In this document: piece by piece, positions 7,769 through 16,601 of the stretch | How the letters are laid out: each line of letters begins with the position of its first letter | How positions within the stretch are numbered: the stretch's first letter is position 1 | Assembly: GCF_002906575.1 (NCBI RefSeq) | Contig: NZ_CP026312.1 | Coordinates: forward strand, 1 to 64,000 | DNA: 64,000 bases | Direction of reading: 5' to 3' | DNA from: Salinigranum rubrum | Lineage (GTDB): Archaea > Halobacteriota > Halobacteria > Halobacteriales > Haloferacaceae | Notes under the pieces: generated by a model | Databases searched by the model: none | What the model was told of the DNA's origin: nothing | The model's input: only the letters and a program-made list of their open reading frames with translations | Translations under genes and position numbers: made by a program

Positions 7769-8320
7769 CTACCCTTCCTGGGGGAGCGTCGCGGACGACT
7801 CACCGGAGAGCGAGTCGGCATCCAACGTTGTCAGGGAATTCTTGAGGCTGATCGCCAGCTGGATGGCTTCCCGAACCTCGACGTTGTACGCCCACTCTTC
7901 GATGACGCCGAGTCGTTCACGGCGCTCGTCGCCAGCAAGGTCGTCGCGGCCGATGCTCTGGCGGAGTGCTGCAAGTGACTCGACCTCGTAGTCGTCTTTC
8001 CACGCATCGATTTCGTCCCCGATAGCGTTGAGTTCTCGAGTCAGTTCGTCGAGCGTGTGTTCTTCGGCGAGTTGACGAACCTCTCCGAGAAACTGCGTGA
8101 CGCTATCCGGCTTGTAGGCGTCCCCGTTCCTCGTCTCGACAACTTCGAGGTCGCCCTGTTCGACCATGCGGGTGAGGTATTTGACGGCTGTATCACGTGA
8201 GACGGCTGCTTCGTCGGCGATCCATCCTGCATTCTGGGGCTCGGTCCGCGTCAGTGCGACATGACGGACACGCTCTCCGGCGTCCATATTATCGGGCCAG
8301 ATGGGTTCTTTCTCACTCAT
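7769..8320 (-). CDS. Winged-helix protein (DUF7342-like), possible antitoxin
   Basis: 183 residues. Residues 10-70 form a winged helix (DMDAGERVRHVALTRTEPQNA-like start, then AGWIADEAAVSRDTAVKYL, MVEQGDLEVVETRNGDAY with a beta wing). The rest is helical and acidic, probably a dimerisation or partner-binding region. It precedes a DUF6516-like gene by 8 bases. In such pairs the DNA-binding member usually represses its own operon and neutralises the partner; this is inferred here. The upstream region 8330-8390 is AT-rich (AATAGTTTAGTAC) and likely holds the promoter. Confidence 0.65.
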   Translation of the reverse strand: MSEKEPIWPDNMDAGERVRHVALTRTEPQNAGWIADEAAVSRDTAVKYLTRMVEQGDLEVVETRNGDAYKPDSVTQFLGEVRQLAEEHTLDELTRELNAIGDEIDAWKDDYEVESLAALRQSIGRDDLAGDERRERLGVIEEWAYNVEVREAIQLAISLKNSLTTLDADSLSGESSATLPQEG

Positions 8321-8460
8321 TACTGTAGCCTTCGCAACGAAGAAACTAATAGTTTAGTACTCACACTAATATTTTCGCACAGGGTCACTGTCGGCATCGA
8401 AGCTCACTATCAGGGTCGTCATCGCATATGCCCCAGTCCTCGTGGTACAGAACATCGGCG

Positions 8461-9732
8461 TTACGCAGAGTCACGCCCAAACCACTGCTTCGTCCGACCC
8501 CACACAGACGTTGTCTCTGACTCATTACCGCTCTCCCCTGCAGTACCGGCTTGCTCGTCCTGGGACTGCTCAGTCTCTCGGTCACGGGCGGCTATTTCTT
8601 GTTCGAGCCGCTCGATCTCCGCCTCCAGTGTCTCGATCCGCTCGGTTTTGTGTTCGAGCGCCGCTTCGAGTTCGTCAACCCGCTCGGCCAACAGCCGATT
8701 CTTCTCGGTCAGATACGCACGACTGCGCTCTGAGTCGTCACGGCTGGTAGTGGCGATCGATTCGTCCGATGTGGCGTCAGAGCGCGGAGAATCCTCGCCA
8801 GTGTCTGGGTCGTAGAATTCCGAGGAGGTCGCAATCGCTCGTTCGATCGTCTTCTCCCCGTACGTCGACCCATCGGCGTAGTGGACCTCGTCCCATTTCT
8901 GGCGGTGGAGTCCCGACTGGCGGAACAGCTGGTCCATCTGTGTCGGGTCGCCGCCGGTCCAGAACGCCAGCAAACAGCACAGCGCCATATCGGCTTCCGA
9001 TTGGCTGTCGTAGCCGACCGTGTTCCCGTTCCAGAGCCGCTCGAACTTCTCGCCGTTCGACGCAGCTCGGGCTTTCTCGAGGAGATCCTCGTCGTCGAGG
9101 TCGACGTCGACGGCGGCTGTCTCGGTCGTCGGTGACTGGTCGTCAACGGTTTCCTGGTTCCCAGGTTCGGATGTCGCCTCACTCTCGGAGTCTTGGACGT
9201 ACTCGCGGTGGATCGCCACGAGCGCGTCTTGCCGACGTGCAACGCGAGTGGGCGTCCGCTCGACGTGGTCGCCGGTGACGGTGAAAAATCGTGCCGTGTC
9301 ATACAGTTCGATGCTCCCACGACGGTTCCGGCCCTCCGGGAGTTCGCCTTTGATGAGGACGTGATAGCCGGTGCCGGACGGCGACACCTCCGTATAGGAA
9401 TCGAGTCGCTCGATGATGTCCAGCGCTGCGTCGTCGACGTCGTCTGTCTCGGGGTCACGGCAGTCGTCCAGGTCGACACCGACGATGGGGCCGTCGTCGG
9501 TAAAGACGAAGCCGACGCCATCGGCCTGTTCCGTCTCGGTATACTCGAGCGCGGTCTCGAAGCTGGCCCACGTCTCGGGGTCCGTCGACGACGCGAACGC
9601 GCCGGTTCCCGGCGTTACCGGAATCTTCGTCGGTTTGCCGTCGCGGTCTTCTTCTCGCCAGCACACCCACTGCTCGCGCTCACGCAACTCCTCCGGAATG
9701 ATCTCTTGATTCTCGATGAGTCGACTATTCAT
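8461..9732 (-). CDS. NrS-1-like primase-polymerase, stand-alone
   Basis: 423 residues. The N-terminal 170 residues match the archaeo-eukaryotic primase fold of the phage NrS-1 polymerase type: metal-binding Asp87 and Asp89 in VGVDLDDC, His124 in SPSGTGYHVLIKG, and the IELYDTARFFTVTGDH strand. A helical domain follows (residues about 235-300, FWTGGDPTQMDQLFRQSGLH and YGEKTIERAI), as found after the primase core in this family. The C-terminus is a long coiled coil (about 340-400). The SF3 helicase domain that usually completes such proteins is absent here. It should make primers or copy the element. An iteron-like array lies directly upstream. Confidence 0.8.
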   Translation of the reverse strand: MNSRLIENQEIIPEELREREQWVCWREEDRDGKPTKIPVTPGTGAFASSTDPETWASFETALEYTETEQADGVGFVFTDDGPIVGVDLDDCRDPETDDVDDAALDIIERLDSYTEVSPSGTGYHVLIKGELPEGRNRRGSIELYDTARFFTVTGDHVERTPTRVARRQDALVAIHREYVQDSESEATSEPGNQETVDDQSPTTETAAVDVDLDDEDLLEKARAASNGEKFERLWNGNTVGYDSQSEADMALCCLLAFWTGGDPTQMDQLFRQSGLHRQKWDEVHYADGSTYGEKTIERAIATSSEFYDPDTGEDSPRSDATSDESIATTSRDDSERSRAYLTEKNRLLAERVDELEAALEHKTERIETLEAEIERLEQEIAARDRETEQSQDEQAGTAGESGNESETTSVWGRTKQWFGRDSA

Positions 9733-9837
9733 TGGCTCCTGTCACCTCGCATGGCTCTCACTCGATTCGAGCCCGGACAGAATGCACTCCCTTCCGCCTC
9801 CCGATCCAATCCCTTGGTCCCAACGGGGACCCCCCGT

Positions 9838-9850
9838 TCTATACTAGTTG
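9838..9850 (-). promoter_or_regulatory. Possible TATA box for the primase gene
   Basis: On the minus strand the sequence reads AACTAGTATAGAAC, a TATA-like element about 110 bases upstream of the primase start, with the first iteron (9856-9870) just upstream of it. The position suggests that an iteron-bound protein could control primase expression. Weak evidence: the match to the haloarchaeal TATA consensus is only fair and the leader would be long. Confidence 0.35.
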
Positions 9851-9855
9851 GTTTT

Positions 9856-10031
9856 TGGGTGGAACACCCACGACGAATGGCTGGAAACCGCCGGACGTGA
9901 ACGTGTTCCACCCATTTTGAGTGTAGCGTTGGTGTTACACCCATTCGGGGATTGGGTGGAACATGCTGCCGCCGGGTGATTTTCGAGGTGCCTGTTCGAT
10001 GGGATGGAGATGGTTCCGCTTGGGTGGAACA
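9856..10031. repeat. Iteron-like array, possible replication origin
   Basis: Five copies of TGGGTGGAACA occur in 176 bases: direct at 9856-9866, 9953-9963 and 10021-10031; inverted at 9904-9914; inverted with one mismatch at 9933-9943 (TGTTACACCCA). The first copy extends to a palindrome TGGGTG-GAA-CACCCA (9856-9870). The array sits in the gene-free gap between the primase and the end of the conjugation operon. Repeated binding sites next to a replication gene are typical of plasmid origins; an operator role for the primase gene is the alternative. Confidence 0.75.
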
Positions 10032-10081
10032 GCTCTCGAAGTTCCGAGATGGTACGGAGCATTGGCCTGTATACGTCCTGT

Positions 10082-13000
10082 TCATAACTGAGAATCCTCT
10101 CCAGAGCGGATGCGAACACCAGTGTAATGCCATACGGGGTCGCCTTCGATTCGCTTTTTCGTGGAGTCCACCTCGATGTGGGTGTTGAGCTTCCGTGTGA
10201 ACCAGCTCTTATTTAGCGGGTCGTCGATGCCATGTTCGTCGGCCCAATCGGTGTAGATGTCGAAGACGTCGTCTTTCGGCACGGCCTCATCCGGGTCTTC
10301 GACCAGATATTCGTCGACGAACGATTCGAACGACGGTGGAGACGCTTCATTCTGTTCTCCCCCAACCGTGTTATCCAACTGGGCAGTCTGGCCAGTTGGT
10401 TCTTCAGCAGCTGCTGCTTCGGTCGACGCTGGGTGGAGCGTGTCCTCAGTGAGTGCCGAGAGGGGCTGCTTCTCGCTGTCTTCATACACGACCGACTCCG
10501 CCTCATCGTGAAGGATGACGACGCCGTACGTTGAACGCTCGTAGTCTGGTATGGAAAGATCCTCTTCGGGGATGAATGGCTGCTTGATCCGCACCCACTC
10601 GGATTCGAATGCCGATTTCGACTCGTAGACATGGCGTTCTCCGTGTTCGTGAACAACGTATTCGTCGGCAGCGTGATCGTAGCTATAGACAGCCGGGACA
10701 CGATCCTTCGATAGCTTCCCAAGCGACGAAAGGCGGATGTGTTCCGTTCCCTTGCTATCACGGAGGACGATTTCGTCCCCATCAGGCTGCCAGATATTCT
10801 GGGTACTAGCTTCGTCGTCGCTCGCCGGTCGAACTGCTGTAACACCACTCTTCTCGGTCGCCCCGCCGTTGAACGTGACGTTCGAGTCAGTCGTATAGAA
10901 CCGAGTCTCGCCGTTCTGGAGTTCCCGAACTGGTGGTGTGAGGATCCCTTCGACTCGCTCAGCCCAGTCCGTTTCGTTCTTCCCAGATCGAACGACGAAC
11001 AACGGGATGTCTCCTGCCTCCTGAGCTTTCCGGAGATTCGTGAGTATCTTTGCCGGGTTCTCGGGAGTTGTCGTCTCGACCTCGATAGCGAATCGGTCAT
11101 CACACTCGGGATGCGTTGCCTTCGCGTCTGGCTTCTCGCTGCCATCCTGTGCGAGGATTGAGACGGTGAATCCGAGCGCCGCGAGTTCTTCTTCAATCTG
11201 GAGGAGCGCGCTGTCGTGCTCACTGCCCCCGGCGGCTTGGACGTTCCCGGTCTCGGGTGTCGCCACGTCTTCACCTGCCTCGGTCAGTCGGATAACGAGT
11301 TCGTCGGCGTCGATGTCGACGGTCGTATCGAGATAACGTGAGCGGTTGCGGATGTCCGCGAGTGCATCATACGACGGTGGCTCGGCGTCGACGTCATCGA
11401 AGAGCCGTCTGAGTTCGTCGTCGACCGCTTCGACGGCCACCCACCCGTTCTCGTCACGATTCCCTTCTCGAAGCTGGAGACTCCGAACCACCTTCGCAAT
11501 TGCAACGTCCAGCGCCTCGTCAGTGACGCTCAGAACCTCGCCTAGTTCTGTGGGGGTTCTCGTCTGTGGAGCGTCTGTCTCCTCACACACGCCGTAGTCG
11601 TCGTTGACGCGCTCGTGCATCACAGAGAGCGTTTCCTCGAACTGTGTTTCTTCGCGTGCAGTGAGCGGCTGTTCGCTCTCGGGATGACCCGGTGGAATCG
11701 GCAGCGGTTTGAGACTGAACGGGTACGGCCCGGTTTCACCAAACGCCGGACTCGGCAGACTGGCGATCCACTCGCCACGGGGCAACGCGCGAATTCGGTT
11801 GGCGAAATCAGCGGGGTCCATCTCCTCGTGGGCCATCGCTCGGGCCAGTTCGCGGTCGACGTTGATCTTCCCGATGAGTGAGCTCCCGATGTTGTTCAGA
11901 GCGTTCAGGTAGATCTTCCGGCCGCCTTCGGCCTCCATTTGCTCGGGGAACTGCATCGACAGTCCAACAGAGAGGCGGAAGCCCCGTCCCTTCTCGAGGA
12001 GGTCGTTCATGATGTCGGAGACCACGACCGACGCGGCCTCGTCGACGAGCAGGTTCACGACGTAGTCGTCCGGATACTGGGAGAGGTCCTGTTTGCGATC
12101 CTTGAGGGCAGCATCGAGATTGGTCAGAATCACGCCGGTCATGATCCGGGCCGCCTCGTCGCGGAGGTCGCCGAGGTCGAAGAGGATGACCGTGTTCTCG
12201 TCGAGGAGATCCCGGAAGTCGAACTGGTTCTCGGTGTTGTTGAAAATCTGCCGCAGGTGGGTGTCCTGTGAAATGTACGCGAGGCGGTTCCCGACACCAC
12301 CCATCACGTTCGCGAAGGTGTTCGAGTCCAACTGGAGCTGTCGTCGGATCGTCCGGGTAACTTCCTCGTCGCTCGACCGCGGGGCGTCACCGATGTTCGC
12401 GTTCGGCGGCCCGGCAGCCCAGAATTGATCGACGGCGTGTTCCAGTTGTCGGTGGGCGAAGTAGCCCGTCGACTCTCGGTACAGCCCGTTCTCCCGACCG
12501 TGTTCCTCGTCGAACAGCGCCTTGATGAGTGTCTTGATCAGCGTCGGGGCCACAGTCGCCCGCTCGTAACGGTCGCTCCCCATAACGAGCTTTAGAATCT
12601 CTTCGTAGTGGTCGGCCTTCCGTTGGACGGCGTCTTCGCGGCGACGGCCCGTTTGCATCGACGGTTCGAGATCGAAAAACGAGAAGCCAGGAAGCACGTC
12701 TGGCAGCGGGAAGTGGACGACGTTCTCCGCGAGGTCGGTCATTCCGAAGCGGCGTGCGTGAGCCCGCATGTAGTTCTGGGCCATGTCGTCGTTCTTCGGA
12801 TTGATGAGGATGGTCGGCCCCTCGGTATTCTCGTACAGCGACAGTATATCGTTGATCAGGGCTTTCGACTTCCCGGAGCCAGTCGTCCCAAACCGACCGT
12901 AGTGGGTGGGAAGGAGTCGAGGCGGGATATGTGTCGACTCGTCTTCGGCCTCGGCGTTGTCATCGAGAGCGTAGCCGATGGCCATCCCGTCACGGAACTC

Positions 13001-14401
13001 GGTCATGAGGTCCTGGTGGGGTCGTGGTAGTGGATTCCGGCTCTGCTGTTCTGCGCGCGTGCCCCGTGTCCCTTCGACGGTAAGCTGTTCCGAGGAAGGC
13101 ACGAGCACGAAGTGTGCGAGCTCTCGGCCACTCAGGACGAACTCCGGTCGTGTCTTCCCACGGCCAGTCGTGATCTCGCGGTCCAGCAGCCGCTGGAGCG
13201 CCGCTCGTGCGTTCTTTTCCTTCTTGGCCGCCCGAAAGCCACTAGCACGTAACCGTTCAGCCTCGACCTCGTAGTACGGCCCGTCGAGTGGGTCGAAGAC
13301 CGGAGCAAGTGACTGCATCCGCTCATCGAGGTCGTCACGCCCGGCGTCATCGTGCGGAACACCGATTGCCCGAATGTTCGCAGTGAACGACCGCGTGGCG
13401 TTTTTCGCCTCGATTGCTTCGACACGCTTTGCGACTGCGTCATTCAGCTGGTTTCTGTCTCGGCTCTCCGACCGCTCATCGAACTCGAAGAGCGACCCAA
13501 TCATCTCCTGGGCGAGAGTATCCCGTCCGTCGACGACGTCCTCCTTGCGAAGCTCGGCATCGGACTGCCAGCTCTCTCGCCGCTGGAAGACGACCTGAAA
13601 CGCGACGGGGTTGGTCGCCTCCACCAGGTGGTCGACGAGCGATGCGAGCGCACTCCCAGGCTGGTCGACGGCCGGAACTGCCTCCTCCGTAGTGTCGGCA
13701 GTGAACGGCGCAAGTGACGTCATCCAGTCTTTCTTCCGGGCGGCCGACCCCTGCCATCGCACGCCGAGAGGCGAGACGGTATCGGTCGCGGGACGGGCGA
13801 GTATCGTTCCCTCGGCGGTCACTGTTGGTTTTGCAAGCGTCGTGAGCGGCTCATCTACGGGAATCGCACTCGACGGCGCGAGTTCGAGGGCTGTATCCCC
13901 GACGTCAATGATGTGGTCAGCAGACGGATCGACCACTGCACCGCCATCCGCGAGCGAGTCGCTGTCGGCTGTCGCCTGAGTTTCGTTGTCCGAGGGCAGT
14001 TCGTATCGCTCGTCAGGACCGAACTCATGCTGGAGTTGACCCGCTTCATAGTGGTCGACGAACGCCTCGCGGTCGAATTCGACAGGTTGCACGAGACGTG
14101 ATGCGACGTCAATCTCGACGTGTTCGATGTCAAACGTCTCGGGATAGATCGACCGGAGACGCTTTGCAAGGGTATCGAGGTGTTTGTCGGCACCGTAGTA
14201 GAACTCGACTGGCTCGTCTGCACCCTCGCTAAGCGCGAGGAACTCGAACCGAGGGGGTGTCTCACTATGCAGTGGATTCAGTTTCTCCACAAGCCCCGTG
14301 GACGCTGTTGACGCCAGTTTGTGGAGACTCTCCAGTACCTGCGGAATGCCCTCCGGATCGAGCCGTTCGGATGTTGGCGTGACTCGGAGATACTCACGCA
14401 T
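10082..14401 (-). CDS. Coupling-type conjugation ATPase with extra C-terminal domains
   Basis: 1,439 residues from the ATG at 14401; a longer open frame exists, but this start overlaps the upstream stop (ATGCGTGA) and begins the acidic protein. An N-terminal region of about 450 residues precedes a HerA/VirD4/TraG-type motor: Walker A GTTGSGKS near residue 505, Walker B NLLVDEA near 784. After the motor come a nuclease-like segment near residue 1,100 (FAIEVETTTPENPAKIL, with an EVE motif) and, at 1,360-1,430, a winged helix like the C-terminal domain of D5/P4-type primases (VPKDDVFDIYTDWADEHGI, then VWHYTGVRI). It probably couples DNA processing to the transfer channel. The domain calls beyond the motor are my reading and need a profile search. 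Confidence 0.8.
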   Translation of the reverse strand: MREYLRVTPTSERLDPEGIPQVLESLHKLASTASTGLVEKLNPLHSETPPRFEFLALSEGADEPVEFYYGADKHLDTLAKRLRSIYPETFDIEHVEIDVASRLVQPVEFDREAFVDHYEAGQLQHEFGPDERYELPSDNETQATADSDSLADGGAVVDPSADHIIDVGDTALELAPSSAIPVDEPLTTLAKPTVTAEGTILARPATDTVSPLGVRWQGSAARKKDWMTSLAPFTADTTEEAVPAVDQPGSALASLVDHLVEATNPVAFQVVFQRRESWQSDAELRKEDVVDGRDTLAQEMIGSLFEFDERSESRDRNQLNDAVAKRVEAIEAKNATRSFTANIRAIGVPHDDAGRDDLDERMQSLAPVFDPLDGPYYEVEAERLRASGFRAAKKEKNARAALQRLLDREITTGRGKTRPEFVLSGRELAHFVLVPSSEQLTVEGTRGTRAEQQSRNPLPRPHQDLMTEFRDGMAIGYALDDNAEAEDESTHIPPRLLPTHYGRFGTTGSGKSKALINDILSLYENTEGPTILINPKNDDMAQNYMRAHARRFGMTDLAENVVHFPLPDVLPGFSFFDLEPSMQTGRRREDAVQRKADHYEEILKLVMGSDRYERATVAPTLIKTLIKALFDEEHGRENGLYRESTGYFAHRQLEHAVDQFWAAGPPNANIGDAPRSSDEEVTRTIRRQLQLDSNTFANVMGGVGNRLAYISQDTHLRQIFNNTENQFDFRDLLDENTVILFDLGDLRDEAARIMTGVILTNLDAALKDRKQDLSQYPDDYVVNLLVDEAASVVVSDIMNDLLEKGRGFRLSVGLSMQFPEQMEAEGGRKIYLNALNNIGSSLIGKINVDRELARAMAHEEMDPADFANRIRALPRGEWIASLPSPAFGETGPYPFSLKPLPIPPGHPESEQPLTAREETQFEETLSVMHERVNDDYGVCEETDAPQTRTPTELGEVLSVTDEALDVAIAKVVRSLQLREGNRDENGWVAVEAVDDELRRLFDDVDAEPPSYDALADIRNRSRYLDTTVDIDADELVIRLTEAGEDVATPETGNVQAAGGSEHDSALLQIEEELAALGFTVSILAQDGSEKPDAKATHPECDDRFAIEVETTTPENPAKILTNLRKAQEAGDIPLFVVRSGKNETDWAERVEGILTPPVRELQNGETRFYTTDSNVTFNGGATEKSGVTAVRPASDDEASTQNIWQPDGDEIVLRDSKGTEHIRLSSLGKLSKDRVPAVYSYDHAADEYVVHEHGERHVYESKSAFESEWVRIKQPFIPEEDLSIPDYERSTYGVVILHDEAESVVYEDSEKQPLSALTEDTLHPASTEAAAAEEPTGQTAQLDNTVGGEQNEASPPSFESFVDEYLVEDPDEAVPKDDVFDIYTDWADEHGIDDPLNKSWFTRKLNTHIEVDSTKKRIEGDPVWHYTGVRIRSGEDSQL

Positions 14402-16601
14402 CGTCCTCCCCCTCCATCGCCCCGCCATCAGGTTTCGCAGAGGCGGGTTCGGATTCTTTCGACTGTCCGTTCGTGGCCTGCTGTTCCAGCTCTTCACGGA
14501 ACTGCTGTACGTCCGTATCGACTGCCTCCTCGCCAGCGCCGGGGAGTGAAGACCGCCGCTGCTCAGTCGGTTCGAAGTCGATGACTTGCTTCTCCTTGGG
14601 CATTGCTTTGACCTGGATCCCCCGCCACTCGCCGTCGACGCCGACGAGTGCCTCCGAGAACCCGGCGTCCTCGTTTCCGGGGACGGCATCCTGAACGAAT
14701 CGCATCTGCGCGTAGTTCAGCCCAAACTCGTTCGCCCACTGTTCGTCCATTCCGTCCAGCTGATGGAACTGCTTGACCGCACACTGGTCGAGAATCGCTT
14801 CGGACTCGGGGTGCTCGAAGAATTCGTCGACGGTCTGGGTGACCAGCCGGATCGAGAGATCGTGGTGGCGGTGATGTCGGAACACTGTTTCGAGGAACGC
14901 CAGACTCGCGGCGTCCTGCATGATGTACCGGGCCTCGTCGATGACGAACACGACCTCCTTGTCAGTCTCCTTCGCCCGCTCGTACACGAGCGATATGAGC
15001 AACTGCATCGTCAGCGCCGTGCTGCTGTCGACGCTGCCCTCCTGCTGTGCAAGGTCGAGGTAGATGACCTTCTCGTCACGGATGTCGAACTCCGAGGACT
15101 TCCCGAGATTAGCGTGACGACCCTCCTCTTCGAAGGGGCGAAGCTGGTCGAGATGCCACGTCGCGTCTTCGCGGATCTTCCCAGCCTCTTCGTCGGACCG
15201 AACCACGAACGACTCTGGGTCGTCGACCATGTCCTCGAAGACGTCCATCATGTCTCGGATGGTCGGACTGGGATTGCTGTGCGTCGAGATATCGTCGGTG
15301 ATGTCGTTGCGCTTGTAGGCGCGCTTGAGGCCGAGTTCGAGCGTTGTCCGGCGGTCACCGAGCGAGATACCACGCAGTGCGAAGAAGTTCGTCAGGAAGC
15401 TCATGGCGTCGTCGAGCTTCTCGTTGAACGGGCTCGCGTCCTCGCCCATCGCTCGCTGGACGTGGTCGGGCGTCTGGCGGATCTCCAGGGGATTCAGCCC
15501 GAGTGTCCCACCGACGGTGATGCGTTTCGCTCCGAGTGCTTCGGAGACGCCTGCCCAGTTGTTGAGCGGTTCGAGAATGATGCCGATGCGGTCCTTACTC
15601 TGCTCGATAGAGCGGATGAAGTTCTGCTTCGAGCCGAACGACTTCCCAGACCCAGTATCGCCGACGGTGAACATCGCATACCCGTTGTCACGGGCGAACG
15701 GGTCGATGACGACGGGACTCTGGTTGTCCTTGTGGATTCCGAACTCGACTCCGCCCTCTTCGAGGATGGTCGCGTTATGCGGCGACGAAAGGAGTGCGCC
15801 AACGGCTCCACCGAGGGCGATTGACTCGCGCCCGAATACGTTGTCTCCGATGGGAGCAGCCGACTGCAGCGCGAGGTCCTGCCGACAGATCGCGGTCTTC
15901 GGCGTGAGGTTTGCTGGGTCGTCGCGGAGGGCGCTCTTGACCTTCTGGACTGAGTCCCTGAGGCCGTCCTTGTCGTCGGCGCGGACCGTGACGAACATCC
16001 CCTGGTCGAAGACGTTCGCGCCACTCTCGACGGCCTTGTACGTCGCAGCGGCTTCGTTTGCCCGCTCTTGGAGGTACGCACTGCGGACACTCTGTTCCAG
16101 ATCCGCGTCAACCTGGAGGTCGTCAGCGATGTCCTGCAGTTCGTTCCGTGCCCGCTGCTGGTTCTTCGGGGTGATGTGCGCTGTGAGGCCGAACTCGACG
16201 TCGGTAAGCTCGAAGAGGTCGCTCAGATAGCCGTCGTTCGGGTAGTCGGCGTAGTCAGCGATGTACAGCGTCGTCGTCCACTGCTCACCAACCCGAGCGG
16301 CTCGTGTCTCCCACTCGATGGCTGCCGGCGCGGTCACCGTCTTGTGAGACTCGGAGATGTCGTCGAGGAGCTGTCCCTCCGCTTGACCCGCTTCGAGCGT
16401 CTCCTCGTCGAGGACGTCCGAAAAGTCCACTTCGGGTTCGTCGTCGGCGGTGTGGCGGTCCCAGAGGAGTTTTCCGACGACTCCGAGGACCACGACCAAC
16501 AGGAGGTAACTCGCCGCACCTTCGGGCGACGTTGGATTCAGTAGCCACTCTGTGAGCTGGGTGAGGGGCCCGCCACCCGCCTGCAGGACGACGCTATGCA
16601 T
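14394..16601 (-). CDS. VirB4-like conjugation ATPase
   Basis: 735 residues. The start ATG at 16601 is preceded by GGAGG at a good distance and overlaps the stop of the gene before it; the longer frame upstream is not used. One membrane segment lies near the N-terminus (YLLLVVVLGVVGKLLW), then a VirB4/TraC N-terminal domain, then the motor with Walker A (VGDTGSGKSFG, near residue 317) and Walker B (VVFVIDEARYIM, near 552). VirB4 ATPases power assembly and transport of type IV secretion systems at the inner face of the membrane. Overlaps on both sides show tight translational coupling within the operon. Confidence 0.9.
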   Translation of the reverse strand: MHSVVLQAGGGPLTQLTEWLLNPTSPEGAASYLLLVVVLGVVGKLLWDRHTADDEPEVDFSDVLDEETLEAGQAEGQLLDDISESHKTVTAPAAIEWETRAARVGEQWTTTLYIADYADYPNDGYLSDLFELTDVEFGLTAHITPKNQQRARNELQDIADDLQVDADLEQSVRSAYLQERANEAAATYKAVESGANVFDQGMFVTVRADDKDGLRDSVQKVKSALRDDPANLTPKTAICRQDLALQSAAPIGDNVFGRESIALGGAVGALLSSPHNATILEEGGVEFGIHKDNQSPVVIDPFARDNGYAMFTVGDTGSGKSFGSKQNFIRSIEQSKDRIGIILEPLNNWAGVSEALGAKRITVGGTLGLNPLEIRQTPDHVQRAMGEDASPFNEKLDDAMSFLTNFFALRGISLGDRRTTLELGLKRAYKRNDITDDISTHSNPSPTIRDMMDVFEDMVDDPESFVVRSDEEAGKIREDATWHLDQLRPFEEEGRHANLGKSSEFDIRDEKVIYLDLAQQEGSVDSSTALTMQLLISLVYERAKETDKEVVFVIDEARYIMQDAASLAFLETVFRHHRHHDLSIRLVTQTVDEFFEHPESEAILDQCAVKQFHQLDGMDEQWANEFGLNYAQMRFVQDAVPGNEDAGFSEALVGVDGEWRGIQVKAMPKEKQVIDFEPTEQRRSSLPGAGEEAVDTDVQQFREELEQQATNGQSKESEPASAKPDGGAMEGEDDA

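Noticed and set aside
14586-15824. 412-residue open frame, plus strand
   Set aside because: Antisense to the VirB4-like gene, whose Walker motifs are certain.
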